NCBI GenBank assembly: GCA_044225825.1 | Contig: JBGAIB010000002.1 | Location: 248,001 to 312,000 of the forward strand | Source: Bog-950 sp044225825 | GTDB taxonomy: Bacteria; Bacteroidota; Bacteroidia; Chitinophagales; LD1 | Length of the DNA stretch: 64,000 nt | Reading direction: 5' to 3' | In this document: in pieces, positions 45,981 through 53,695 of the stretch | Layout: each line of letters begins with the position of its first letter | Numbering within the stretch: position 1 is the stretch's first letter | Notes under the pieces: generated by a model | Told to the model about the DNA's origin: nothing | Database searches by the model: none | The model's input: only the letters and a program-made list of their open reading frames with translations | Made by a program: the position numbers and the translations under genes

Positions 45981-45986
45981 TTTATC

Positions 45987-47342
45987 CTACTGCTCCTTCC
46001 TAACTTTTTTAAAGCGCGCATTGTATTGAGGTTGGTCGTTTTCGACCAATATGAACTTAATAGGCACCTTGTGCTTGGCAAGTCTGGTTAAACACAGCTT
46101 ACGCAGCCTTGTAACCAATTCATCAAAGTTTTCAGGTTCAATTATCGAAAGACGGGCATGTACTACGTTGCCCATTACAGGGTGCGGCTTACCAAAAACC
46201 GAAACCTCGGCAACATTATCATCTTCCAGCAGCACGCTTTCCACTTCAGCAGGAAACACCTTTTGGCCGCCTACATTTATCATATCACTCTTGCGGCCAA
46301 GTATGCGCATATAGTCGCCCTTCACTTCCACCAGGTCGCCTGTATTCATCCAGCCCTCTTCGTCAAATGGGTTCGGAGCGTTCAGGTAACCCACCATGTT
46401 GGCCTCCGAGCGTATCCATAAGGTATTGTCTACAATTTTCGTTTCAAATCCTACACCGCCGATTTTAACCCAAACCGAATCATCACTTTCCGATTTGGAA
46501 CGTAAAACACCCAATTCGCTAAGTCCGTATGTTTGCTTTACCTGTGCATTCGGGAATATCTCGCGCAGTTTTTTAAGAGTAGCTGGAGTCATTACTTCCG
46601 TGCCATAGGTAATCAGCTCAACACTACTTAAATCGTAGGTTTCATAACACTTACTGGCAATCAAAAAATTGATAAACGTTGGAGTAGTGGGCAACAGGTC
46701 GGCCTTCGATTGCTGAATGGCCAAACAAACACTTTCGGGCATACGGTCCTTCAAACACACACCTACACCTCCATATGCAAACGAGGACAAAAGCGTATTG
46801 AAGCCGCCAAAGTGATCCATCAATAAAAACAACACGGTACGCCAGCCTTTCCGTGGTTCCACAAACTTTTTCATCACGTTCTCGCAGTCCTGCACAATAC
46901 CTTTGGGCTTGCCTGTTGATCCACTCGAAAAAACTATCAACCCCGGATGATCGCGTTCACGGAATTTTACCAGCAAATCGTTCTTTTCGCTGGCGGGCAG
47001 TTTTTCAACCGTCCAGGTATCGTCCTCATTAAATCGGAACAGCACATCGGCGCCACTGATTGCCAAAAACTCAGGTATCTCCTTCTCAATGGCGCGTGTA
47101 AAGGGCACTAAAACCGCCTTGGCTTTCATCAAGGCAAAAATCAATGCGCAGGTATTGGGCGAATAATCGCCCACAAACGCGCAGATGGTATTTTGAGTAA
47201 TCTGTTGTTGCAATAAAATACCAGCCCACTCTTTTATCAAGGCATCGAATTCGCGATACGATAAAAGCCGCCCCTGGTAAAACAGTGCCGGTTTATCACC
47301 GTTGGCGTGCATGCGCTCAAGTATGGTATCAATAGCAGTCAT
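45987..47342 (-). CDS. AMP-dependent acyl-CoA/acyl-ACP ligase
   Basis: A 451-residue member of the ANL adenylating superfamily. The P-loop motif is VFSSGSTGKPKGIV, the A5 region is QTYGLSELG, the A7 motif WMNTGDLVEV, and the hinge GRKSDMINVGGQKVFPAEVE. The final A10 region is the non-standard NARFKKVRKEQ; a lysine is still available but the usual T-G-K-x-x-R pattern is lost. The protein is shorter than typical fatty acyl-CoA ligases (about 500-550 residues). It probably activates a carboxylic acid for transfer to a carrier or CoA. It lies next to a KAS III-like gene and a GNAT-like gene. Confidence 0.88.
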   Translation of the reverse strand: MTAIDTILERMHANGDKPALFYQGRLLSYREFDALIKEWAGILLQQQITQNTICAFVGDYSPNTCALIFALMKAKAVLVPFTRAIEKEIPEFLAISGADVLFRFNEDDTWTVEKLPASEKNDLLVKFRERDHPGLIVFSSGSTGKPKGIVQDCENVMKKFVEPRKGWRTVLFLLMDHFGGFNTLLSSFAYGGVGVCLKDRMPESVCLAIQQSKADLLPTTPTFINFLIASKCYETYDLSSVELITYGTEVMTPATLKKLREIFPNAQVKQTYGLSELGVLRSKSESDDSVWVKIGGVGFETKIVDNTLWIRSEANMVGYLNAPNPFDEEGWMNTGDLVEVKGDYMRILGRKSDMINVGGQKVFPAEVESVLLEDDNVAEVSVFGKPHPVMGNVVHARLSIIEPENFDELVTRLRKLCLTRLAKHKVPIKFILVENDQPQYNARFKKVRKEQ

Positions 47343-47354
47343 ATGCTCTTCTCT

Positions 47355-48359
47355 TTAAAAACGGTACAATACGCTTCCCCAACTCAAACCAACTCCAAAA
47401 CCCGAAAACACCACCGTTGAGCCCGGCTTAACTGCACCGGTATCCAGCGCATCTTTTAAGGCAATCGGAATAGAAGCTGAAACGGTGTTACCTATTTTAG
47501 CAATATTGCTAAATACTTTGTCCTTAGGCAAGCGCAGCATTTGCGCTACGGCGTTCATAGCTAAGCCGCTGGCCTGGTGTAAAATAAACTGATCTACCTG
47601 CTCCAGCTGCAATTGATTTCGGCTCAACAGTTCCTTCACCTGCTTGGGAACTGTGCTTTGAAAAAAGCTCAGCACGCCAAAACCATTCATGTGTATGTGG
47701 TTGTCGTCGTTCACGTTGCCGCTTCGATCCGTACTTTCTACCGAAGTTGCCTCCGAGCGTGGTACCAGGCAGCCACCTGCCGGTATATAAAACTGGTTGT
47801 ATTTACTGCCTTCGCTGTCCATCACCAGGTCCACAATTCCCCTGTCATCATCGGTTTGGGTAATCAGGGTGGCAGCTGTTCCATCACCGAAAAGCACTCT
47901 GGTGCTACGGTCGCGCGGGTGTATGTATTTCGAATAGGTGTCTCCGGTAAGCAGTAGTACGTTCTTCGATGTTCCTGCCATAATCAGTGCACGGGCAATC
48001 ATCAACCCATACACAAACCCCGAACAAGCCTGGTTAAAATCAAAGGCAATAACACCCTTTTCCAACCCCAGGTATTGATGCATGAGATAGGAGTTGGGGG
48101 GCATGATATGGTCGGGGCTCTGCGTACAGAACAGGATCGTATCCACCTGGTTTTTGTCTTCGGTGGCAAACAGTTTATCGCAGGCCTTTTTAGCAAAGGT
48201 CAGTGCCGTTTCGCCTTCACCGGCAATATGCCGCTCAAACACGCCGGTTTTGCCGGCAATTAAATCCATTTGCCAATCCGGATACTCCCGCTCAAAATCA
48301 GCGTTGGTTACTACCTTATCTGGCAAGGCATATGATACGGCTTTAATTATTATCCCCAT
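47355..48359 (-). CDS. 3-oxoacyl-ACP synthase III-like (KAS III/FabH) enzyme
   Basis: A 334-residue thiolase-fold protein with the complete KAS III triad: Cys112 in NQACSGF, His261 in LHQASG, and Asn291 in IGNTVSAS. ATG 48359 is used; an extension to 48389 would add residues absent from the family. Context makes it unlikely to be the housekeeping FabH. It is the first gene of a 23-gene glycan operon, with an AMP ligase next and an ACP further down. KAS III-like proteins in such settings can condense short acyl units or transfer an acyl group to a hydroxyl or amine. Confidence 0.9.
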   Translation of the reverse strand: MGIIIKAVSYALPDKVVTNADFEREYPDWQMDLIAGKTGVFERHIAGEGETALTFAKKACDKLFATEDKNQVDTILFCTQSPDHIMPPNSYLMHQYLGLEKGVIAFDFNQACSGFVYGLMIARALIMAGTSKNVLLLTGDTYSKYIHPRDRSTRVLFGDGTAATLITQTDDDRGIVDLVMDSEGSKYNQFYIPAGGCLVPRSEATSVESTDRSGNVNDDNHIHMNGFGVLSFFQSTVPKQVKELLSRNQLQLEQVDQFILHQASGLAMNAVAQMLRLPKDKVFSNIAKIGNTVSASIPIALKDALDTGAVKPGSTVVFSGFGVGLSWGSVLYRF

Positions 48360-48409
48360 TCTGTTAAAATACGGGGTAAACTTAGGCATTTAGCCGCACA
48401 ATGTAGGCC

Positions 48410-48439
48410 GGCACTGTTAACCTCATCAGTAGCAGTGCC
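48410..48439 (-). terminator. Hairpin between the transporter genes and the glycan operon
   Basis: GGCACTG (48410-48416) and CAGTGCC (48433-48439) form a perfect 7-bp stem with a 16-base loop, about 20 bases after the stop codon of the minus-strand YeeE-type gene. No T-tract follows, so it could be a weak terminator or an mRNA-stabilising structure separating the sulfur genes from the glycan operon. Confidence 0.4.
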
Positions 48440-48457
48440 TATTTCAAACCACAACAA

Positions 48458-48919
48458 TTAATGCGGCAACCTGTCCCGCAGCCAACCATAGGCAAAGGTT
48501 CCGCTAATAGCACTTAACAAGACCACGGCAAATATCAGGTAGCCACTGCCTATGAGTCCATACATCGGGCCCGGACAAGCACCGGTAAGCGCCCAGCCCA
48601 AACCAAACATAAGTCCCCCGATAATGTTACCCTTCTGAAAAGGCTTGGGGTCAAATACCACGGGCTCGCCATAAATGGTTTTGAGGTTGAATTTTTTAAT
48701 AAGAAAGGTGGAAATAGCGGCCACTACAACTGCCGTGCCTATCACACCATACATATGGAACGATTGCAGTTGGAACATTTCCTGAATCCGAAACCACGAA
48801 ACGATCTCTGCCTTCACAAATACAATTCCAAAAAATACACCCACCGCTACATACTTCAGGTTGCTTATAAAGGTTTCGGCGGCGTTTTGGTTATTATGTC
48901 CTTCTTCAATTGGTTGCAT
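48458..48919 (-). CDS. YeeE/YedE family transporter subunit, C-terminal half type (DUF6691-like)
   Basis: A 153-residue membrane protein with four hydrophobic helices. The motif GLGWALTGACPGPMYGLIG, with a central cysteine, is characteristic of one half of YeeE/YedE (TsuA-like) proteins. In full-length members two such halves form the thiosulfate channel, and conserved cysteines relay the substrate through the membrane. Here the halves are separate genes, with this one 10 bases downstream of its partner. The transported species is probably thiosulfate or another reduced sulfur compound, feeding cysteine and methionine synthesis. Confidence 0.88.
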   Translation of the reverse strand: MQPIEEGHNNQNAAETFISNLKYVAVGVFFGIVFVKAEIVSWFRIQEMFQLQSFHMYGVIGTAVVVAAISTFLIKKFNLKTIYGEPVVFDPKPFQKGNIIGGLMFGLGWALTGACPGPMYGLIGSGYLIFAVVLLSAISGTFAYGWLRDRLPH

Positions 48920-48929
48920 CGTGTAATTT

Positions 48930-49493
48930 TTAAAGCTTAAACAATAAGGGAAACAACAAGTGTGTGGCGATAAAACCGCCCGCCATAAAACAAATGGTAG
49001 CCAGCAAGCTGCTCAGTTGAAGGTTAGATAAGCCGGTAATACTATGGCCCGAAGTACATCCTCCTGCATAACGGGTTCCAAACCCTACCAGAAAGCCGCC
49101 CACCACTATAAAGATGAAACCGCGCAGGGTTAACAACGATTGAAAACTGAAAAGGTCGGTTGGTTCTAACTGCCCAAAACTCTTCACGCCTAGTGCAGTT
49201 AACTGCTCCTGTGTGCTTGTTGCAACTTTTACCGGCTCCGGATCGGCAAGCAGTGTAACCGCTACCAAACCGCCCAGTGCAATGCCGGCAACAAAAAACA
49301 AATTCCAGCTTTCCTTCTTCCAGTTGTAGTTAAAAAAATCGATGCGCGTAGGCAGGCAAGCCGCGCAAATGTGTCTGAACGAAGAGGAAATGCCGAAGGG
49401 TTTATTCCCTATTAAATACAATACGGGAACCGTTAAGCCGATCAACACACCGGCTACGCTCCAATGCCACGGATGGCGCAATAAGTCCAACAT
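48930..49493 (-). CDS. YeeE/YedE family transporter subunit, N-terminal half type
   Basis: A 187-residue membrane protein with about five hydrophobic segments. The motif GFGTRYAGGCTSGHSITGLS carries the conserved GGC-T-S-G-H cysteine site of YeeE/TsuA proteins. It pairs with the following 153-residue half to form a split transporter. An extra cysteine pair occurs in the first loop (HICAACLPTR). It is preceded by a 14-codon poly-cysteine ORF and hairpins (49536-49614), implying that its expression responds to cysteine supply. Confidence 0.9.
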   Translation of the reverse strand: MLDLLRHPWHWSVAGVLIGLTVPVLYLIGNKPFGISSSFRHICAACLPTRIDFFNYNWKKESWNLFFVAGIALGGLVAVTLLADPEPVKVATSTQEQLTALGVKSFGQLEPTDLFSFQSLLTLRGFIFIVVGGFLVGFGTRYAGGCTSGHSITGLSNLQLSSLLATICFMAGGFIATHLLFPLLFKL

Positions 49494-49535
49494 ACTATAA
49501 CTGGTTTAAACAATAAATAATTTCAAACGAATACA

Positions 49536-49547
49536 GGCGCGAACGCC
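49536..49547 (-). promoter_or_regulatory. Alternative UUCG tetraloop hairpin in the transporter leader
   Basis: On the minus-strand transcript GGCG-UUCG-CGCC forms a 4-bp GC stem capped by the very stable UUCG tetraloop. It uses the same GGCG bases that pair in the neighbouring hairpin (49542-49563), so only one of the two can form. It lies about 45-55 bases before the YeeE start codon. Confidence 0.5.
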
Positions 49548-49563
49548 GGGTGGGGAGGGCGTT
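49542..49563 (-). promoter_or_regulatory. Hairpin directly after the poly-Cys leader ORF
   Basis: On the minus-strand transcript AACGCC (49563-49558) pairs with GGCGUU (49547-49542) around a 10-base C-rich loop. The 5' arm begins 6 bases after the leader stop codon, so a ribosome at the end of the leader ORF would cover it and prevent the stem from forming. There is no long U-tract after the stem. Confidence 0.55.
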
Positions 49564-49569
49564 ATTGCA

Positions 49570-49614
49570 TCAACAACAGCAACAACAGGAATAAAAGCAA
49601 CTTGTTTGCTTCAT
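49570..49614 (-). CDS. Poly-cysteine leader peptide (putative cysteine attenuator)
   Basis: A 14-codon ORF encoding MKQTSCFYSCCCCC, starting at ATG 49614 and ending TGA at 49570. Six of 14 residues are cysteine, five of them consecutive at the C-terminus. It is on the same strand as, and 76 bases upstream of, the split YeeE/YedE transporter genes. It is followed after 6 bases by two competing hairpins. Poly-Cys upstream ORFs are known elsewhere (for example in mycobacteria) as cysteine-responsive attenuators of sulfur genes. By analogy, slow decoding of the Cys run under cysteine shortage would change the leader structure and increase transporter expression. The ORF is seen directly; the regulation is inferred. 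Confidence 0.72.
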   Translation of the reverse strand: MKQTSCFYSCCCCC

Positions 49615-49717
49615 GCAGCTAAAGTAAAAAAGTCTATCAAGGTAGTAGAGTAATTCACAATTTTCTTTGACCCTATCAACCGGAGGTCTAAATTCGCCAG
49701 CCATATTACCACCCTTT

Positions 49718-50893
49718 ATGAACAACCAGGAGCAACGCTTTTTTGAAACCAACGCAATCCGCCAACAAACCGAACGCACGGATTTTCTGGAACACAGTGT
49801 ACCGCTTTATCTTACCAGCAGCTTCGTGTTCGAAGATTCGGAGGACATGCGCGCTTCGTTTGCTGAAGAAAAGGTGCGGAACATCTATTCGCGCTTCAGC
49901 AATCCTAATTGCACCGAATTTGTAGAGAAGGTTTGTGTGATGGAGTGCGCTGAAGACGGCGTAGCCTTTGCCACGGGCATGGCGGCGGTATTCAGTACGT
50001 TTGCTGCACTGCTTAAAAGCGGCGACCATATTGTTTCCTCCCGTTCAGTATTTGGCAGCACGCACACGATCTTTACCAAAATATTCCCCAAGTGGAACAT
50101 CTCTACCAGTTATGGCGACGTAGATAAGGTAGAGGAATGGGAGAATCTCATCCAACCCAATACCCGCATCCTGTATGCCGAAACACCCACCAACCCCGCA
50201 GTTGATATTATTGATCTCGAAAAATTGGGGGCACTGGCTAAGAAGCACAACCTATTGCTGATAATTGACAATTGTTTTGCGACACCTTACCTGCAACAAC
50301 CGCTAAAATACGGCGCACACCTCAGCATTCATTCCGCTACCAAGTTTATGGATGGACAGGGTCGCGTGTTAGGAGGTGTGGTGGTTGGCCCTGCCGATCT
50401 AATTAAGGAGATCTACATCTTTAGCCGCAATACCGGCCCGGCCATGTCGCCGTTTAATGCCTGGGTGCTTTCAAAAAGTTTAGAAACCCTGGCCGTACGT
50501 ATGGATCGCCATTGCGACAATGCGCTGAAGCTGGCCGAATACCTGGAAAGCAATCCGCAAGTAGCCTGGGTAAAGTATCCATTTCTCAAATCGCACCCCC
50601 AATACCAGGTGGCTAAAAAGCAAATGAAAGCCGGCGGTGGAGTGGTTGCTTTTGAACTGAAAGGTGGCGTAGAAGCAGGCCGTAATTTTATGGATAGCCT
50701 TAAAATGCTTTCGCTTTCGGCCAATTTGGGCGATACCCGCACTATCGCCACACATCCCGCCAGCACTACACACAGTAAACTCAGCGAAGAAGAACGGCTT
50801 GCGGCCGGCATTACACCCGGTTTAGTAAGGGTGTCTGTAGGCCTGGAAAACATTGCCGACATCATCGCTGACATCGAACAGGCGCTGAAATAA
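49718..50893 (+). CDS. metZ: O-succinylhomoserine sulfhydrylase/trans-sulfuration PLP enzyme
   Basis: A 391-residue Cys/Met-metabolism PLP enzyme. The PLP lysine is Lys209 in HSATKFMDGQGRVLGG. YSRFSNPNC, ATGMAAVFST and AETPTNPAVDIID are the usual cofactor and substrate blocks. The sequence resembles MetZ-type O-succinylhomoserine sulfhydrylases, which make homocysteine directly from sulfide. Cystathionine synthase or lyase activity cannot be excluded. ATG 49718 is chosen because it begins just before the conserved FETNAIR segment. It is divergent from the YeeE/YedE transporters, so sulfur uptake and assimilation genes share a 224-base intergenic region. Confidence 0.88.
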   Translation: MNNQEQRFFETNAIRQQTERTDFLEHSVPLYLTSSFVFEDSEDMRASFAEEKVRNIYSRFSNPNCTEFVEKVCVMECAEDGVAFATGMAAVFSTFAALLKSGDHIVSSRSVFGSTHTIFTKIFPKWNISTSYGDVDKVEEWENLIQPNTRILYAETPTNPAVDIIDLEKLGALAKKHNLLLIIDNCFATPYLQQPLKYGAHLSIHSATKFMDGQGRVLGGVVVGPADLIKEIYIFSRNTGPAMSPFNAWVLSKSLETLAVRMDRHCDNALKLAEYLESNPQVAWVKYPFLKSHPQYQVAKKQMKAGGGVVAFELKGGVEAGRNFMDSLKMLSLSANLGDTRTIATHPASTTHSKLSEEERLAAGITPGLVRVSVGLENIADIIADIEQALK

Positions 50894-50896
50894 ATT

Positions 50897-51223
50897 TTAC
50901 TTCAGCTTTTCGTTATTCAAATGGCGGCTGGCATCGCGTTTGGTTTTCTTTTCCAGGTTCTTTTGCAGAGCTGCGGTTAAATCAACCCCGGTTTGGTTGG
51001 CAATACACAGCAAAACCCACAACACATCGGCCAGTTCATCGCTCAACTCTTTATCCTTGTCGCTTTCCTTAAAACTTTGTTCGCCGTATTTGCGGGCCAT
51101 AATGCGTGCTACTTCCCCTACCTCCTCTGTTAAAATTGCCATGTTGGTCAGTTCATTAAAGTAGCGCACGCCGGTCGTCTTTATCCATTCATCCACGGTG
51201 CGCTGGGCTTCTTCTATTGTCAT
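50897..51223 (-). CDS. MazG-like nucleotide pyrophosphohydrolase
   Basis: A 108-residue all-helical protein of the MazG/dUTPase-like NTP pyrophosphohydrolase family. The metal-binding pattern is EEVGEVARIMARK (E-x-x-E at about residues 33-37), followed by ELSDELADVLW (E-x-x-D). These enzymes hydrolyse non-canonical or excess NTPs to NMP and pyrophosphate. Its length matches the single-domain bacterial group found in Bacteroidota. It is convergent with the sulfhydrylase gene; the stop codons are 3 bases apart. Confidence 0.88.
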   Translation of the reverse strand: MTIEEAQRTVDEWIKTTGVRYFNELTNMAILTEEVGEVARIMARKYGEQSFKESDKDKELSDELADVLWVLLCIANQTGVDLTAALQKNLEKKTKRDASRHLNNEKLK

Positions 51224-51345
51224 GGTGCTGCTGTTTAAAACCGAAAGTAGCCAAAAGTAACAGGCTGTTGGCGTTAGGACAATATCTTATTTACACGGCG
51301 CACATTAATGTTTTTTATATCCGTGTTTAAACATTTATTCATGCC

Positions 51346-53658
51346 ATGAAACGACTACATCTTCTTTACCTTTCTTTTGTGCTTGCAGCTATATGGGTTA
51401 TATCTGCCTCCAATTCTAATGGTCGCGCTACCGGTGCCAATGCCGGCAATACGGGTGCCCCTAACGAAACAAGCACCTGCAGCAGTTGTCACTCCGGTGG
51501 CAGTTACGGCACTGTGAGTGTGCTTATCCAGTTGTTTGCCGCAGGTACAACCAATACGGTTACCTCCTACACGCCGGGTACCTTATACGATCTGCGTGTA
51601 ACCATTAACCACACGTCAGGCACACCAACCGGTCACGGTTTCCAGTTAACGGCTTTCCGGCAGAGTCCCAGCACTCCCCTGGGCGATACCTACAGCAACC
51701 TGGCCAGCAACGTAAAAAAGAAGACCGTAACAGCAGGCACCTACAATGGCCGCACCTATTGCGAGCACAATGGCGTGGGCAGCTCCAATGTATTTAACAT
51801 GAGCTGGACAGCGCCTTCTGCAGGAACCGGTTCGGTGGTATTTTACGCTGCCGGCGATTGTGTAAACGGCAATAACAGCGATAACGGCGACAAGGCCGGC
51901 AGCAGTTCATTGGTAGTTACAGAAGCCGCTGCGCTGACCGCCTCTGGCAATGTAACCAACGTAAATTGCTATGGGGGCACTACCGGTGCCATTACGCTAA
52001 CTGCCAGCGGTGGTACTTCCGGATACACCTATCTTTGGAGCACTAGCGCAACTACACAAAACCTGAGCAACATTGCGGCAGGCACTTATACCGTAACGGT
52101 TACCGACGCTACCAGTGCTACAGTTACCGCCTCTTTTACTGTAGCCCAACCGGCAGCTGCGCTGGCGCTAACTGCCACACCGGGCACTATTTTATGTAAT
52201 GGCGGCTCCACCACCGTATCGCTTGGTGCTACCGGTGGTACTTCACCCTATACCTATGGCGGTACAACAACCAACGTAACTGCCGGTAGCCGCACCTATA
52301 CTGTTACCGATAATAAGGGCTGCACAGCTTCTACCACCATCAATATAACGCAACCGGCCGCCTTGCAGGCCAGCACCAATTCTTCGCTGGCTGCATTGTG
52401 CTATGGTGGTAGTGTAAATATTGTTGTAAGCGCCAGTGGAGGCACAGCACCTTACAGCGGTACAGGAACTTTTTCAGCAACTGCGGGTCCACATACCTAT
52501 ACAGTTACCGACGCTAACAACTGTAGTTCGCAATTCACGGTAACCGTTACGCAGCCTAACCAACTAACGGCGTCTGCTAATAACGATACTATTCCTTGTT
52601 CTGGTGGTAGTGCTGTAGTGAATGTAACCGCCAGCGGCGGCACAGCACCTTATTCCGGTACCGGCACCTTTAATCCTGCTACCCCAGGTACATATAACTA
52701 TACCGTTACCGATGCCAACAACTGCACTACTAATGCTTCCGCGCTTATATCATCTGACAATGGCTTCTCAGCCACCGGCACAGTTACTGACGCAACCTGC
52801 AACGGAGTATGCAACGGCTCGGTTAGCGTAGCCATCAGCGGCGGTACAGCGCCGTTTACATATACCTGGAGCAATTCACAAAGCGGCAAGGATGCCTTTA
52901 ATCTTTGCGCAGGCAACTATCAACAAACTATCAGCGACGCAGGCAACTGCACGGTGGTAAACAGCTACATTGTAAGCGAACCGGCCGCACTCGTATTAAA
53001 CCTCAACACCGTGAATGCGCCCTGCAATGGTAGCGCAGGCAATATTACAGCTGCAGCTTCAGGCGGCACTTCACCTTATGCTTTCAGCGGCGATGGCATT
53101 AAACCTGCAGGAAACTATACCGTAACTGCAACTGACGCAAACGGCTGTACCGTTTCGCAAAACGCCACCATCACCGAACCCGCTGCCCTTGCACTTACAA
53201 CCAACACCCGTAACTCCACAGGCGCTGATGGCTTTGCCAGTGTTCAGGCTACAGGCGGCACCGGGGCTTATAGCTATAACTGGAGCAATGGGGCAATTAC
53301 TGATTCAATCGGCGGACTGGCTCCGGGCACTTACGCGGTTACGGTAACCGATGCTAATAACTGCAGCATTACGGCAGACAACCTGGTAGTAACGCTAATT
53401 GATGGTATCAACGAAGCCGGACTAGCACAAGTAGCGGTTTATCCAAACCCGGCAAACGAACAGCTATATGTTCAACTACCACAGCAAACCACCGCCACGC
53501 TGGTCGTTATGAATCTGGATGGACGCGAAGTATTGAACCAAATCATCCGGAACGAAAAACAAACAACACTGCCCTTAGGTACAATAGCACCGGGCATTTA
53601 CCTGTTGCGTGTTAACGCAGGCGATCAACGCTTTGCCATGCGCTTTATGAAACAGTAA
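51346..53658 (+). CDS. Secreted surface protein with choice-of-anchor V domain, SprB repeats and T9SS signal
   Basis: A 770-residue exported protein. After a signal peptide (residues 1-22) comes a choice-of-anchor V type domain (about 30-195) that contains CSSCH (Cys45, Cys48, His49), a c-type-heme-like CxxCH motif. Residues about 197-680 hold seven SprB-type repeats, recognised by C-x-G-G/N-G at the start and SGGT-x-PY-type cores followed by YTVTVTDA ends. The last 80 residues (VYPNPANEQLYV...GIYLLRVNAGDQRFAMRFMKQ) are a type A T9SS sorting domain. SprB repeats occur in gliding adhesins. It is probably displayed on the surface. Confidence 0.9.
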   Translation: MKRLHLLYLSFVLAAIWVISASNSNGRATGANAGNTGAPNETSTCSSCHSGGSYGTVSVLIQLFAAGTTNTVTSYTPGTLYDLRVTINHTSGTPTGHGFQLTAFRQSPSTPLGDTYSNLASNVKKKTVTAGTYNGRTYCEHNGVGSSNVFNMSWTAPSAGTGSVVFYAAGDCVNGNNSDNGDKAGSSSLVVTEAAALTASGNVTNVNCYGGTTGAITLTASGGTSGYTYLWSTSATTQNLSNIAAGTYTVTVTDATSATVTASFTVAQPAAALALTATPGTILCNGGSTTVSLGATGGTSPYTYGGTTTNVTAGSRTYTVTDNKGCTASTTINITQPAALQASTNSSLAALCYGGSVNIVVSASGGTAPYSGTGTFSATAGPHTYTVTDANNCSSQFTVTVTQPNQLTASANNDTIPCSGGSAVVNVTASGGTAPYSGTGTFNPATPGTYNYTVTDANNCTTNASALISSDNGFSATGTVTDATCNGVCNGSVSVAISGGTAPFTYTWSNSQSGKDAFNLCAGNYQQTISDAGNCTVVNSYIVSEPAALVLNLNTVNAPCNGSAGNITAAASGGTSPYAFSGDGIKPAGNYTVTATDANGCTVSQNATITEPAALALTTNTRNSTGADGFASVQATGGTGAYSYNWSNGAITDSIGGLAPGTYAVTVTDANNCSITADNLVVTLIDGINEAGLAQVAVYPNPANEQLYVQLPQQTTATLVVMNLDGREVLNQIIRNEKQTTLPLGTIAPGIYLLRVNAGDQRFAMRFMKQ

Positions 53659-53695
53659 ATAGCTTAAGGTATATTTGCGGCACTGAAAATTTTTC

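Noticed and set aside
49494..49717. Possible SAM or other riboswitch upstream of the sulfhydrylase gene
   Set aside because: Two CTATCAA repeats are present, but no conserved SAM-I/II-type core (for example GATGAAGCC or GGAGGGA) or matching stems were found.
49570..49779. A 69-codon minus-strand ORF covering the poly-Cys leader
   Set aside because: The extra 55 codons before ATG 49614 run across the start of the divergent sulfhydrylase gene and are low-complexity. The 14-codon ORF starting at 49614 is the sensible unit.
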